Made by a program: the position numbers and the translations under genes. A stretch of 64,000 nt of DNA from Beta vulgaris subsp. vulgaris (Eukaryota > Streptophyta > Magnoliopsida > Caryophyllales > Amaranthaceae). The stretch covers positions 39,342,492 through 39,406,491 of the forward strand of contig NC_079203.1 of the NCBI RefSeq assembly GCF_026745355.1, given 5' to 3'. The notes below the pieces were generated by a model. It was not told where the DNA came from. It saw only the letters and a list, made by a program, of their open reading frames with translations, and did no database searches. Below are positions 45,104 to 56,051 of the stretch, in pieces. The stretch's first letter is position 1; every line of letters starts with the position of its first letter.

Positions 45104-45357
45104 CTCCTTGGTTTTATAAAGATGTTTTCACTTTCCGTTAAAGATCTTTTTAATTTTTTTTTATTTCTTATTTGATAAAGTTTTGTTCCCTATTCACACT
45201 ACTTTATTCACTTATTGGACTCATATAATTCTACACTCTCTCACAACCATATTCTCTCTCTTATTTAAATAAACAAAAATGACGCACATACACGATTGCA
45301 CAGACTCTCTCTCTTCCGGTAAATGAAAACATCTTTAAAAAAAACAGATGCAGTGGT
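45104..45357. mobile_element. MITE (CTCCTTGG ... GATGTTTTC ends)
   Basis: TA-flanked. AAAGATGTTTTCACTTTCCG near the left end is mirrored by CGGTAAATGAAAACATCTTT near the right end. About 250 bp, non-coding. Confidence 0.6.
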
Positions 45358-47510
45358 ATATTGGAACAATAGTGGTACAATCAACAAACCATATAATAGT
45401 TTTCTATCCAATTATATTTAAGTAATTAAGTTTTTGGTATCTTACTAACAAATGTTTAAATTCTAAAATTTACTATTGCATATTTTTAATATGAAGGATG
45501 ATGTAGTAATAATCAAGTAGAAACAGGTGAAACTAGATAGTACAACATTACTAATTACTATGCACTATGCAGGGTTGTCCCCCTTACCTAGAAGGAAAAG
45601 CTTCAATTTATGATCCTTCTCGTTTAAGATGAAGACCATTCACCAAATCACCATTGCGTAGCATTTGAGTTTTGACGTTATTCTACCATACAGTATAATA
45701 TACTTTACTATTTTTCCATACAGTAAAATATTTAAACTTAGTAATAATAGTAGTAGTACCACACTACTTTTACAAATAAATAATTATACTACACTTGCAT
45801 GGTAGATTCTGGTTGTTGACGAAACTTTAAAGACACCTGACAACACGTCTTTTTTTTTTTTGTTGACCTGTTCCAATCCGGCAAAGGAATTCCCTTCTTC
45901 CTTTAAATCCTTGTGACATCCTACTTTTATTACTAGAAAAAAAAAAAAGAGCACAAAATCCTCCCTGGACTACTTTTTTTCAAGTTATTATTGCACAATA
46001 ATATACCTTTTCTTTGTTTAAATATTTAGAATATATTAACTTTATTAACTTTCATTCTTATTTTTTTATGTATTTATTGATGATGAACACAAATAATATT
46101 GTGCAAAATGCTGTTTGATTTGTCTGAATTTGTGTTTTTCAGTTATTAACTTTTTATATTCTTTACTAAAAGACGACTAAAAATTTTGGTCAAAGTTGTG
46201 TAGGTACGTATGAAAGATAAAGTATTATAATTATTGAAAACGGATAAAGTAATGTGTAGTAATATACTTCATATAGATGATAAATACACTTCATCAAAAT
46301 TCTAATGAAAACTATATTGTATGGCGCATAAGTGAAATGTAAATAAAAAGTACATTTTTGTTAATTCGATGTAATTACAATAACTCTGATGAAAAAGATC
46401 CGTGTTACTTCGAGAGCCTAATAGGAATGAGAGTGCATTACAATTTTACATTGTTTCAAAATATATAATACGCAACTTTAATTAAAATATTGATCATTTT
46501 ATGTAGCTCTGATAAAATCCTCAACAAGAAAACTCTCAACATTTTTACCAAAAATAATTATTCCAATATTAATAATTTGAATATTAATAATTAAAATTAT
46601 ACATCCGTAAGTGTAAAAATATCTATTTTATATAGATTAAGAAGGAGAAGAAGAAAGGTAGTATAAATAAATTCTTACATATGATCTCTATCAAATCAAC
46701 CAATTAGTTACTTTTAGTTATAAATGAAAGGAGCCTTTTATTACAAATGTCAATGATAAAATAACATTAGTAAAAGTATAATTTTAATACCCAATTGTCA
46801 ATAAATTGTTGATTATTTGTCAAAACTCATGAGTGGGTCCATCTTCGACGTGCCAGCATGTATTATTGGCTTATTGCCGTCTATTAAGACATGGCTACCA
46901 GTTTGCCTCCCTCCTTAAGTATTGTTCATCATGTGAACAAAGAAAGAAAGAATAGTCTTTACAACCTTAATTTAATAAATAAAATAAAGGGTGTAATTGT
47001 CTTTGAAAAAGTTTCTAAAAAATTGATTTAAAAGTTTCAACTTTTAGTTAAGTTGATAGTTGAGATTATGTATGGAACAGTCCAACGTATGACATGTACA
47101 TGTGTAGCATATCTTGCGCTAATGAAGGGTGATAATTTTTGAGGTATATGCTTTATTATCTTAACTAACTATCCCGTAAAAAAGAATCTTAATTAACCAT
47201 CACCGTGGGTAGGTTATGTTGTTACAATTTGTCCTTGGTTTATTGCTAGTTTATTTTTTTTCCTTAAAAAAAACCTTATTTTTACTGAATTGATCTAAAT
47301 TTATTATTAGAAGTTATTTGAAGTAATCTAATCTTATCGAAATTTATCAAAATTTATTAAAATTATTTGTAAATTATTAAAATTTATCTAACTATATTTA
47401 ATGAAACTTATCTAATATTATTGGACTTAATCTGAATTTAGTAAACCTTCACTTAAAATTTTACCATGAAGAGAATGCACCCATGATGTCATAGGTTTGC
47501 TTTTTTCTTA

Positions 47511-48574
47511 GGGTTAATTTGCTGGAACAGCACAATCTTTGGCTCAAGTACAAGGAACATAATCTTAAGCGGGTGCAATGCGTAGCACCAACTTAAATAC
47601 GTGGTGCAGAAAATAGCATAAATAGCAGTGAAGCACGAAGATTCTACCGGAGCTAGGGAATCTCCGGTTAAGGTTATGTTGTTCCTTGCACTTGAGCCAA
47701 AGGTTGTGTTGTTTTAGCCAACTTCTAACTTCAATCTAAAAAAAAATTGATCTCCTCTTTACTCTTCTTCGTTGTTGTGCTACTTCCTCATTTTGCGATT
47801 TTCTTCCCTGTTTGACGCACCACATATCTTCACATCATCAACAAATTGCATCAGTGCCAATATCGAAATCAAGTCGCTGGATTTACTTATATTATCATCA
47901 ATAATTAACGTGTAACAATTGTGGAGGCTGATATCAGTTTCTCCTAGCTCAATATTCACTGTTGATTCACCAAAGACCACTCCATGTGCTGTTTGTAAAA
48001 AGGTTGGTTTGATGAGCGTCTGCTTCGAGGTCGCGCCATGGTCGCTCAAACTTTCTGGAACTCTTCTGTTTTGTGGTGAATTAGTACGGAGCGCCCGCTC
48101 TTGTGTGTTAGGAGTAATGCGAGGTTGTGGTGGAGATGGTGTTTGGTGTGGTGGTGCTGCAGTGTTTGGGGCAGAGGATGACATTGCTGGAGTGGAGGTG
48201 GTGTTCGGTGTGGTGAAGGAAGATGATGGTATTGAGGGCGGTGGTGGCTCTGTAGTGTTGTGGGCTAGGGAAGAAGGTCGTGGTGATGTAGTGTACAGGA
48301 TAAATTTAGTGTGGTGGAGGTTAAGGAATGATGTGTTTATTAAAATAATGGTTGTGTTGTTCCTTGCATTTGAGCCAAAGGTTGTGTTGTTCTTTGCCAA
48401 TTAACCCTTAAAATAATGGAGATTCCCTAGCTCCGGTGGAATATCTGTGCTCCGGTGCCATTTATGCTATTTTCTGCACCACGTGTTTAAGTTGGTGTTA
48501 TGCTTTGCACCCGTTTAAGGTTGTGATATTCCTTACACTTGAGCCCAAGGTTGTGCTGTTCTAGCCAATTAACC
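47511..48574. mobile_element. Mutator-like element with 160-bp TIRs
   Basis: The left end GGGTTAATTTGCTGGAACAG and the right end (inverted GGTTAATTGGCTAGAACAG) start TIRs of roughly 150-170 bp, including shared blocks GTGGTGCAGAAAATAGCATA and GGAGCTAGGGAATCTCC. Flanks are TTTTTCTTA (47502-47510) and TTTTTCTTC (48575-48583), an 8-of-9 match consistent with a 9-bp Mutator target duplication. Extra copies of the end motif, all in right-end orientation, lie at about 47674-47716 and 48350-48404. The interior holds a long open frame but no transposase. Confidence 0.75.
47780..48400 (-). CDS. Open frame inside Mutator-like element, unknown
   Basis: 206 codons on the minus strand. The first about 15 residues lie in TIR-derived sequence, then a Pro/Ser/Thr-rich low-complexity stretch, then a more complex C-terminal part (around VNIELGETDISLHNCY and ILALMQFVDDVKICG). 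I do not recognise a family. Possibly a captured host-gene fragment, as in Pack-MULEs. A 161-codon plus-strand frame (47919-48404) overlaps it; the minus frame is preferred for its length but neither is proven. Confidence 0.3.
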   Translation of the reverse strand: MAKNNTTFGSNARNNTTIILINTSFLNLHHTKFILYTTSPRPSSLAHNTTEPPPPSIPSSSFTTPNTTSTPAMSSSAPNTAAPPHQTPSPPQPRITPNTQERALRTNSPQNRRVPESLSDHGATSKQTLIKPTFLQTAHGVVFGESTVNIELGETDISLHNCYTLIIDDNISKSSDLISILALMQFVDDVKICGASNREENRKMRK

Positions 48575-50427
48575 TTTTTCTTCTCCTATTGCCTAGCTGC
48601 TATTTTTATATAATAATTATACCATGCCAAAATAGTGCAACCATATTAATTGTACTTCATGAAATTTACCGCTAAGGTAAGAAAATAAATATGCTAGAAA
48701 TTTAAGAGAACACCTTTTTCCTTTATTATCTGAACTTATCGAAACTTCTAGTACGTATATTGACACTTATTGGAATTCATTGGATTGTATCAAACCTTAT
48801 AGCAACTTTTAAAAACTCGTCGAAGTTAATTTCGTTGGAGTTTATTGAAATTATTATTGTAAACAAATAATAAGAATTACTTCATTTGTCCATTTGCTAC
48901 GTACACAATTAAATATTTTTATTGTGGCTATCCTTCATTACTTGCTAATAATATTATAAATGCCTTTTTTGGTTCAACTTATTTTCTTTTTTTTTAATCA
49001 TTTGTTCAACTTATTTTCATTCCTTATAAGAAAAAATAAGTTAAGATAAGTTCAAATATTATCTAATAAGTTCAGATAAGTTCGAATCAACAAAAATAAG
49101 ATTTGACACACTCACAAAATACGGTCTACTAAGTTCTAGTAAGTTCACTCAAGCAAAAATAGTTGAAAAGAATATTGCAAAAAAGTTAATCATTGTTAAT
49201 TTACATATCATAACAAAATCAACAAAGTTATACTCCCTCTGTCCCATAATATAGTGTTCGTTTGCTTTTTGCACAATCTCCAAGATATAACTTTGTCCTT
49301 CAATATATTCAATTTCGTTTGAATAAAAAATATAAGAAGTTGACATTATGAAAGTACACATTGAGGCGAAACTAACACATCCTACATGTCACATGAGTAT
49401 ATTTTTTTGTATATATTAACGAGAATATCTGGTCAAAAATTTTAAAGTTTGACCTCAAAAAAAGAGAAACAATCACTATATTATAAGACGGATGGAGTAT
49501 ATAATAGCTAATTTTATATTGATCAAAACTTATTGTCAAAATTGTTGCTCTACAACCCAAAAAAAGACCAAAAGTATACCTTTTCACACACTTTTCGTAA
49601 CGATTTACTTGCTATGAAAATCTTTTTAAATGTTTCAAATTATATGGTACTTTTTTTTTTTCCTTAAGCCACATTTTACATAATCCTCCAACTTTTTTAT
49701 TTCTACCAGTTAATTTTCATAAAAATTAAAATTCATAACATACTAATGTAGCAAATAATTAAAAACAGAAGGAGTATCATAAAACAAATGGCACATGTTT
49801 CGGTGCTAGCTACCAGTTTTTCGGTGGTGGATTCGTTATCTAAGAAATGATCACAGCTAAGCCTTATTATATTGTCCAATTAGTTTGTTTTTTACCTAGC
49901 CAAATGCAAAAGAACAAAATTCAAGAAATCAAAATTTCCAAAAATTAAACAAATATTCAAAATTAAAGCCGATGCCTGCATCTCCGAGTATGGCCCCACA
50001 CGGGAACTCACTAACTTCATATTCAATCAAAACAGACATCCAATGTATATTGTCCCTGTTTACAGCTCACCCACTTATATATTTTTTTCCTCTCTTTTTT
50101 CTCAATTTTTTTCCTATAAATTATTTTTTAATTTTCAAATATTTATCACTAATAATAGATTTTACATAAATAGTCTACCAGCACAAAATTTAATGTATGT
50201 GTCAGGCCACCAGCACAATAAATAATAGCTTTTAATTAGAACAATTTCAAAACTATATAATAAATTAAAATAATGAACTTACTGGTAACGCAGTAAAACA
50301 TTATATTAAACACGTCAACAAATACCAAGTTGAAGCATATATCATAGACAAGATCCACTTCTTCCATAAACTTTTCAAGTTATATTTGAGCATTTGTGCT
50401 CATCCTTTGTTCCCTCCTCATATCAAA
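48575..50427. other. Intergenic and LRX upstream region
   Basis: AT-rich. Contains a MITE at 49233-49497 and a loosely reiterated AAGTTCAGATAAG-type patch near 49030-49090. No gene supported. The LRX promoter must lie in the right part; TATAT-type sequences occur near 50336 but none is convincingly a TATA box. Confidence 0.5.
49233..49497. mobile_element. MITE with CTCCCTCT ends
   Basis: TA-flanked ends CTCCCTCTGTCCCATAATATAG and the inverted CTATATTATAAGACGGATGGAG. Same family as 20411-20666. Confidence 0.75.
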
Positions 50428-52947
50428 ATGACTCTTCCTCCTCGCATTTTCTCTAACCTCCTTCTGCTATCTCTCATTACATTTTCTCTCTTACACCCAT
50501 CCTTGGCTCGTGGCCATGGTAACGACGACGACAACAACAACGACAATGGTCTACACAAAGGATGGTTCAAAACCAAGAAGAGTGCTGAATCACCCGAGCC
50601 CACAGAGGCTCCGGAATCACCCGAGTCCATGTTAAAATCAATGGAGTCGGATGGTCCCGAAGGCGTAAAAGTTGATCCTAGCTACCAATTTGAGAATGAT
50701 AGGCTTCGTAAAGCCTACATTGGTCTTCAAGCATGGAAAAATGCCATGCTATCAGACCCATCCAATTTCACAGGAAATTGGGTGGGTCCTGATGTTTGTT
50801 CGTATAACGGCATTTTTTGTGCCGTTTTACCAACAAATAATACTAGTACTACTACTTCTGACCCTTATGATTATAATTACACCCCTCCCCGGGTTGTTGC
50901 CAGCGTGGACCTTAACCACGCTGACATAGCCGGGTACCTCCCTAGCGAGCTCGGTTTATTAACCGATCTCGCCGTGTTTCACATTAACACTAACAGGTTT
51001 TGTGGGACTATCCCAAAAGCCTTTTGCTCTATGAAACTATTGTATGAGCTTGATGTAAGTAACAACCGTTTTGTAGGGAAATTTCCCCCGGCTCTTCTTG
51101 GTCTACCCTCTCTGAAATATTTGGACATTCGGTTCAACGATTTCGAGGGGCCAATTCCTCCAGCCATTTTCGATAAACCACTCGACGCCCTCTTCCTCAA
51201 CAACAACCGTTTCAGATATGGAATTCCTAAGAATATGGGAAATTCTCCTGTTTCGGTTTTGGTTATGGCGAATAATGATCTAGGAGGGTGCATTCCTTCA
51301 AGCATTGGCAAAATGGGGTACACTTTATATGAGCTTGTTCTTTTGAATAATAATCTTACTGGTTGTTTGCCAGAGGAAATTGGTAATTTGAAATATGTTA
51401 CAGTATTTGATGTTAGCTATAACAACTTAGCTGGCTCTTTACCATCAACCATCAGTGGAATGGTTAGTGTTGAGCAACTAGATGTGGCTCACAACAGATT
51501 TACTGGTGTTATCCCAGACGCTATTTGCCAGCTTCCAAGCCTACAAAACTTCACTTACTCTTACAACTACTTTACAGGCGAGGCGCCATCGTGTGCCGCC
51601 TTGTCTGGTGGTGAGAAGGTATCCAATGGCTCAAGAAATTGTATCCCGGGTAAGAAGGATCAGAGGTCCGAGCATGAATGTTCGTCTCCGTTGGCTAAGC
51701 CAGTGGATTGTAGCTACTATGGATGTGCCAAAAAGCCTACTTATTCTTATTCTTATTCTCCACCTGCTTATAGCGGGGGAGCCTCATCAGGCACATATTC
51801 ACCATCACCATCATACTCTTCACCCCAAACCCCGACAACTCCATACTCTCCATCACCTGATTACAACACTCCTGCAACTCCGTCATACACTCCATCACCT
51901 GTTTACAATACTCCCCCAACTCCGTCATACTACACTCCATCACCTGATTACAACACTCCCCCAACTCCATCATACTACACTCCATCACCTGATTACAAGA
52001 GCCCGTCAACTCCATCATACACTCCATCACCTGTTTACAATACTCCCCCAACTCCGTCATACTACTCTCCATCACCTGATTACAACAGTCCTCCAAATCC
52101 ATCATACACTCCATCACCTATTTACAATACCCCCCCAACTCCATCATACTACACTCCATCACCTGATTACAAGAGCCCGCCAACTCCATCATACACTCCA
52201 TCACCTGTTTATAATACTCCCCCAACTCCGTCATACTACTCTCCATCACCTGATTACAAGAGTCCGCCAACTCCATCATACACTCCATCACCTGCTTACA
52301 ATACTCCTCCAACTCCGTCATACTACTCCCCTTCACCAAATTACAAAACCCCACCAACTCCATCATCCTACTCTCCATCACCTGATTATAAAACTCCCCC
52401 AACTCCATCATACTACTCTCCATCACCTGATTACAAAACTCCTCCAGCTCCATCATCATACTCTCCATCACCTGATTACAAAACACCCCCAACCCCGTCA
52501 TACTACTCTCCATCGCCTGATTACAAATCTCCAACACCTCCATCATACTACTCACCATCACCTGATTACAAAACTCCACCAACTCCATCATACTACTCTC
52601 CAAGCCCAAATTACTACACTCCACCATCTCCACCAGCATCATACACTCCACCATCAACCCCTGAGTATTCAACACCACCACCATCTCACCACCAATATTC
52701 GTCGTCTTCACCACCACCAACACCCGAATACTACTCCTCGCCGCCTCCAGCATACTCATCACCAAGCCCAATTCACTACACCCCACCAACATCATCCTAC
52801 CTACCACCACCTCCTCCAAGTAAAGCTGACTGCACTCCAGGACATGAGCACTCACCACCAACGCCGGCTTATGACAACACCCCTATGCCACCCGTTTACG
52901 GTGTATCCTATGGTTCTCCTCCTCCTCCTATCTACCCCGGTTACTGA
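50428..52947 (+). CDS. Leucine-rich repeat extensin (LRX) cell-wall protein
   Basis: Secreted cell-wall protein; LRX family members bind RALF peptides through the LRR part and anchor to the wall through the extensin part. Single exon, 839 residues from the ATG at 50428. Order: signal peptide 1-28 (hydrophobic LLLLSLITFSLLHPSLA), acidic Asp/Asn-rich then Pro/Glu stretch, conserved DLRKAYIGLQAWK-type helix and CSYNGIFC, about ten LRRs (about 156-385), Cys-rich hinge (about 385-437; CSSPLAKPVDCSYYGC), then a Pro/Tyr/Ser/Thr-rich extensin domain to the end (437-839). An in-frame ATG at 50386 would add 14 residues before the signal peptide; I prefer 50428. The extensin part is built from YTPSPxYxTPPTPSYY-like units of about 29 residues rather than the usual SPPPP blocks. 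Ends in TGA at 52945-52947. Confidence 0.95.
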   Translation: MTLPPRIFSNLLLLSLITFSLLHPSLARGHGNDDDNNNDNGLHKGWFKTKKSAESPEPTEAPESPESMLKSMESDGPEGVKVDPSYQFENDRLRKAYIGLQAWKNAMLSDPSNFTGNWVGPDVCSYNGIFCAVLPTNNTSTTTSDPYDYNYTPPRVVASVDLNHADIAGYLPSELGLLTDLAVFHINTNRFCGTIPKAFCSMKLLYELDVSNNRFVGKFPPALLGLPSLKYLDIRFNDFEGPIPPAIFDKPLDALFLNNNRFRYGIPKNMGNSPVSVLVMANNDLGGCIPSSIGKMGYTLYELVLLNNNLTGCLPEEIGNLKYVTVFDVSYNNLAGSLPSTISGMVSVEQLDVAHNRFTGVIPDAICQLPSLQNFTYSYNYFTGEAPSCAALSGGEKVSNGSRNCIPGKKDQRSEHECSSPLAKPVDCSYYGCAKKPTYSYSYSPPAYSGGASSGTYSPSPSYSSPQTPTTPYSPSPDYNTPATPSYTPSPVYNTPPTPSYYTPSPDYNTPPTPSYYTPSPDYKSPSTPSYTPSPVYNTPPTPSYYSPSPDYNSPPNPSYTPSPIYNTPPTPSYYTPSPDYKSPPTPSYTPSPVYNTPPTPSYYSPSPDYKSPPTPSYTPSPAYNTPPTPSYYSPSPNYKTPPTPSSYSPSPDYKTPPTPSYYSPSPDYKTPPAPSSYSPSPDYKTPPTPSYYSPSPDYKSPTPPSYYSPSPDYKTPPTPSYYSPSPNYYTPPSPPASYTPPSTPEYSTPPPSHHQYSSSSPPPTPEYYSSPPPAYSSPSPIHYTPPTSSYLPPPPPSKADCTPGHEHSPPTPAYDNTPMPPVYGVSYGSPPPPIYPGY
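51835..52620 (+). repeat. Tandem coding repeats in LRX extensin domain
   Basis: DNA units of about 87 bp, later shorter units of about 45 bp, with the core ACTCCATCACCTGATTACAA. They encode alternating PSPVYNTPPTPSYY and PSPDYKSPPTPS peptides. Neighbouring units are almost identical, so unequal exchange is likely. Confidence 0.9.
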
Positions 52948-54067
52948 TTTAATTATATATTATATATAATATATGGTTTTAAACTGGCTTCTTCATCATC
53001 ATCATCATCTTTTGTAATGTTTTTATTTGTTCATTGGTTTCATGGGGGTTCATCAATCACCTTTTGTCTTAACAAATCCATCAAAAGAAGTCAGGAAATT
53101 CCAAAAAAAACAAGTTGACAGATTCTTTAAATTGTTGACGGAGTTTAGAAGACCTGGCATGTCAAATATACGTTTGTGATTTTTTTTTTTTTTTTTTGTG
53201 ACTTTAAAGGTTGTGCTCTAATTAGCAATAATATATACTCCATAGATTCGTTTAAATTTGTTTTTGTGTTATATTATACAGCAATATACATATACAAGTT
53301 GATCATTTGACAGCTATAACAATTTTGTATTATATTTCAACTTAGAGAAAAAAGAATCTCTTAATTTTTTTTTCATGATGTTGTAATGTTAATTATTTCT
53401 GTCAACTTTTATTGCTTTTGATCGTACCTCGTGCTTCAAGATTTATATTGTCTGCCCATTATTTTGCTCTTTTAATGGAGTGGAACTGTGGAAGCACTTT
53501 AATGTCCTTCTAGTACGATTATGGACTTCCACTGTCTCTTTTTTCAAAAATAGCAACGTTCAAATTGTGATTTTGATTTTAGTGTTTATTAAACATTAGA
53601 AAATTAGACGTAGAAAGGAAAAAAAAATTAACTCCATGATGATTTTTATTAATTATTATGCAACTCTAATGATATTTATTAATTATTATGCGACTTTATT
53701 GGCGGACACTAGCAACAAAGTAAAAAATAAAATAAAAAGGTTATGCTATACGCAGTCCTTAGGGTTGCATATAATTTATAAGGCATAAATACACTACTTA
53801 AAATGGAAATAAGTTGTGAATTTATGAAACTTTTTGCATCAATCGATGTAATAAATGATCAATTATTATAACTTATTTCCATTTTTAACTTCTTATATAT
53901 AGCCTTTAGGACTGCATATAGCTTTTCCCTAAAATAAAATGGAGTCTTAAAATAACGTGAGATTGCCACTCTATAGTTGGTTTACAAAAAAAATTGGCTT
54001 ATCTTACTATTCGAACTAAAGCTATTACTTAAAAAGTAGTTTAAATAAAAAATGATTTTGTTTAGAT
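52948..54067. other. LRX 3' flank and intergenic
   Basis: The LRX 3' UTR with an ATC triplet run (about 52997-53010), then AT-rich DNA. Contains the small TIR element at 53737-53929. A short direct repeat (ATTTATTAATTATTATGC type) lies at 53640-53695. No gene seen. Confidence 0.6.
53737..53929. mobile_element. Small MITE (GCTATACGCAGTCCT ends)
   Basis: GGTTATGCTATACGCAGTCC at the left and GGACTGCATATAGCTTTTCC at the right form an imperfect inverted repeat; about 190 bp. Confidence 0.6.
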
Positions 54068-54316
54068 ACTATGGGCATGTTCTCCCCAGCTTAATTTCAG
54101 TTCATTTCAATTCAGTTCAGTTCAATTCAGATGAGTTCAGTTCAGATCAGTTCAGTCCAGTTCAGCTCTTGACAATACTTTTACTCTCACATATGACTAT
54201 TCATTTTAGTTCAGTTCAGTTCAATTCAGTTCAGTTCAGTTCAATTCAGTTCAGTTTAGATCAAATCAGTTTAGTTCAGTTCAACTGTTTTATGCCGAAG
54301 AGAACAGGCCCATAGT
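54068..54316. mobile_element. MITE with internal TTCAG arrays, copy 1
   Basis: 16-bp TIRs (ACTATGGGCATGTTCT and AGAACAGGCCCATAGT, one mismatch). The interior is two arrays of TTCAG/TTCAA pentamers on either side of a spacer, GACAATACTTTTACTCTCAC. A second copy with the same plan lies at 58247-58526. Confidence 0.8.
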
Positions 54317-54690
54317 GAAACGATAGTATGATAAAACTATCTCATTTGGAAATTCTAGCCTATGTAATTTATAATAATCTCTCCAACCCGATTCATTGCT
54401 TCAATCTATTTCAGCACAATATTCATGGAATAGTGGAGAAAAGTGAAAGAAGGAAGTACATGGATGATGGATAGGTATAGAGGCCACCATGAGAGAAAAA
54501 ATTGTAAACAAAATATACGACGCGACATATACTAGGACAATCAGAAAAAGAAGATGTGGTAACCGATTTGAAGTTAAAAACTAAATAACAAATTTGTTTG
54601 TTCCCCCAACCTATTTTTGTTCTCTTGTTTGCTACCAAGACTCCAAGAGCAATACTTTTTCTAGCCATACTCTCATATCACAGAGTTTGT

Positions 54691-54957
54691 CTAGGCAACC
54701 AATTATTTGAGTCTCTTAGGAGACTCAAACAGGGGCAATTTGGTCATTTTAAGCCTTGGAAATTTTATGCGCGTGTTGTTTAGTACCAATGCTAGGTTAG
54801 ATTGGTACCATTGTCCGAAAATTTTGATATCAAAGTAAGGTTGCTTGGTACCAATCCTGATAATAATGTGATACCAATACCAGGTTATAATGGTACCAAT
54901 GTGTAACTTTTTGAGTGTTTGAGTCTTTTTTGGACTCAAACAGTTGGTTACCAAGGC
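54691..54957. mobile_element. TIR element with GTTTGAGTC ends
   Basis: The left CTAGGCAACCAATTATTTGAGTC is mirrored by GACTCAAACAGTTGGTTACCAAG at the right. Sub-terminal inverted GAGTC motifs also occur. The interior repeats TGGTACCAAT-type words. About 265 bp. Confidence 0.7.
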
Positions 54958-55080
54958 TTTCTCCATATCACACTACCAAAGTACCATACCTATATGTTGA
55001 TTAATTATCTGGTTGATTTTATTCCAATGTTCTTTGAAATATTTGCTCAGAAGTGATGGGACATAAACTATAAGTAAATA

Positions 55081-55621
55081 CTCCCTTCATTTAGAATAAG
55101 TTGTATCATTTGCTTACAATTTACTATTTCACATCTTAAATTTTAATTATCTTTGATAATTTATATTTTAAGAAAAATAAAATTATATGAGATTTTGTTA
55201 GATTTGTTTTAGAGGTGATCAACATGGGACTCGGCTCAGCCTGAAAATGGATGGGTTTTAGGCACGATTTTTTCGGCTTATGGTTTTGACCTGGCCCAAT
55301 TTTTGGAAAAAAAACAAGGTAATGAGCAACTTAAATATGAAAAATTCGGCTAAATTTTGGCCTGACACTAAATTAGCCTAAAAATGTCGCTTGGCACGGC
55401 CCAAATTAGTGGGTTTTGGCGCCGAACTTTCGACCGAGACTTTGGCCAAAGTTCGATCCGCCCCGGCCCATGATCACCTCTAGATTAGTCTCAATGTAAA
55501 TTTTTACAGTATCACTTTTTAATATTATTTATTTATTGATAATTAAAGATATTAATATTTGAAATTATATATGTGCAATTGTAAAAATGTGAAATGGTAC
55601 AACTATTTCTAAACGGAGAAA
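55081..55621. mobile_element. MITE interrupted by a hAT-like element
   Basis: Outer ends CTCCCTTCATTTAGAATAAG and (inverted) AACTATTTCTAAACGGAGAA, TA-flanked. The inner sequence 55210-55482 is a separate TIR element. Helitron B starts three bases to the right. Confidence 0.6.
55210..55482. mobile_element. Nested hAT-like MITE
   Basis: Ends TAGAGGTGATCAACATGGG and CCCATGATCACCTCTA; the interior has GGCCCAA / CGGC-type reiteration. Flanks GATTTGTT and GATTAGTC match 6 of 8, weak support for a hAT target duplication. Confidence 0.55.
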
Positions 55622-55623
55622 TA

Positions 55624-55888
55624 TCTATACTAATATATTAAAAGGCGTGCGTAAACCAAGAACGGTGCCACGTGGCACTCTCTCTAGGGAGTTTAAGATC
55701 ATGTAATGCATGTACAATTTAAAAAAATTAGAAATTGCATAGTATAGATTTTGATCCCGTGACCTCAAGTTCATGCACTAAAGTTTTAACCACTAGACCA
55801 AGTAGTATTTAGTGCTATTATATCAAAAATACAATATGAATAAATGAAAATTTTCTTACCCGGGACATAGCCCGGGCCTAATAACTAG
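55624..55888 (+). mobile_element. Non-autonomous Helitron, family A
   Basis: A|TCTATACTAATATATT start, CCCGGGACATAGCCCGGG hairpin, CTAG|T end; 265 bp. tRNA-like A/B boxes lie on the minus strand (TGGTCTAGTGGTTAAA ... GGGATCAAA). Opposite orientation to the copy at 4655-4918. Confidence 0.85.
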
Positions 55889-56051
55889 TTTCATATTAAA
55901 AACCGGTAGAAGTGGCGCGCAATTATGGGACAAAAGATAATTGATTGTCATTACCCAATCAATATTTATCAATTTAACCATTTTAAATTTAATGAATGCT
56001 AATCTGCAACTTTGGTGACAAGATATAAAATTGTTTGGTAGATAGCACCTA

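Larger units (their letters stand above)
43352..47510. other. 3' flank of RlmH-like gene and AT-rich intergenic DNA
   Basis: The first part may include the 3' UTR; a possible further spliced UTR exon with a clean acceptor (TTGCAG) begins at 44176 and holds an 87-codon open frame (44235-44498) without family resemblance. A MITE lies at 45104-45357. From 45.4 to 47.5 kb I see only AT-rich sequence and no supported gene. Confidence 0.55.

Noticed and set aside
47919..48404. 161-codon plus-strand frame
   Set aside because: Overlaps the longer minus-strand frame in the Mutator-like element and shows no family features; kept only as an alternative.
50418..50630. Minus-strand open frame over the LRX start
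   Set aside because: Antisense to the LRX coding exon; low-complexity product of the Asp/Asn and Pro/Glu stretch.
51737..52861. Two long Met/Glu-rich minus-strand frames (126 and 247 codons)
   Set aside because: Periodic antisense translations of the LRX repeat array with no independent support.
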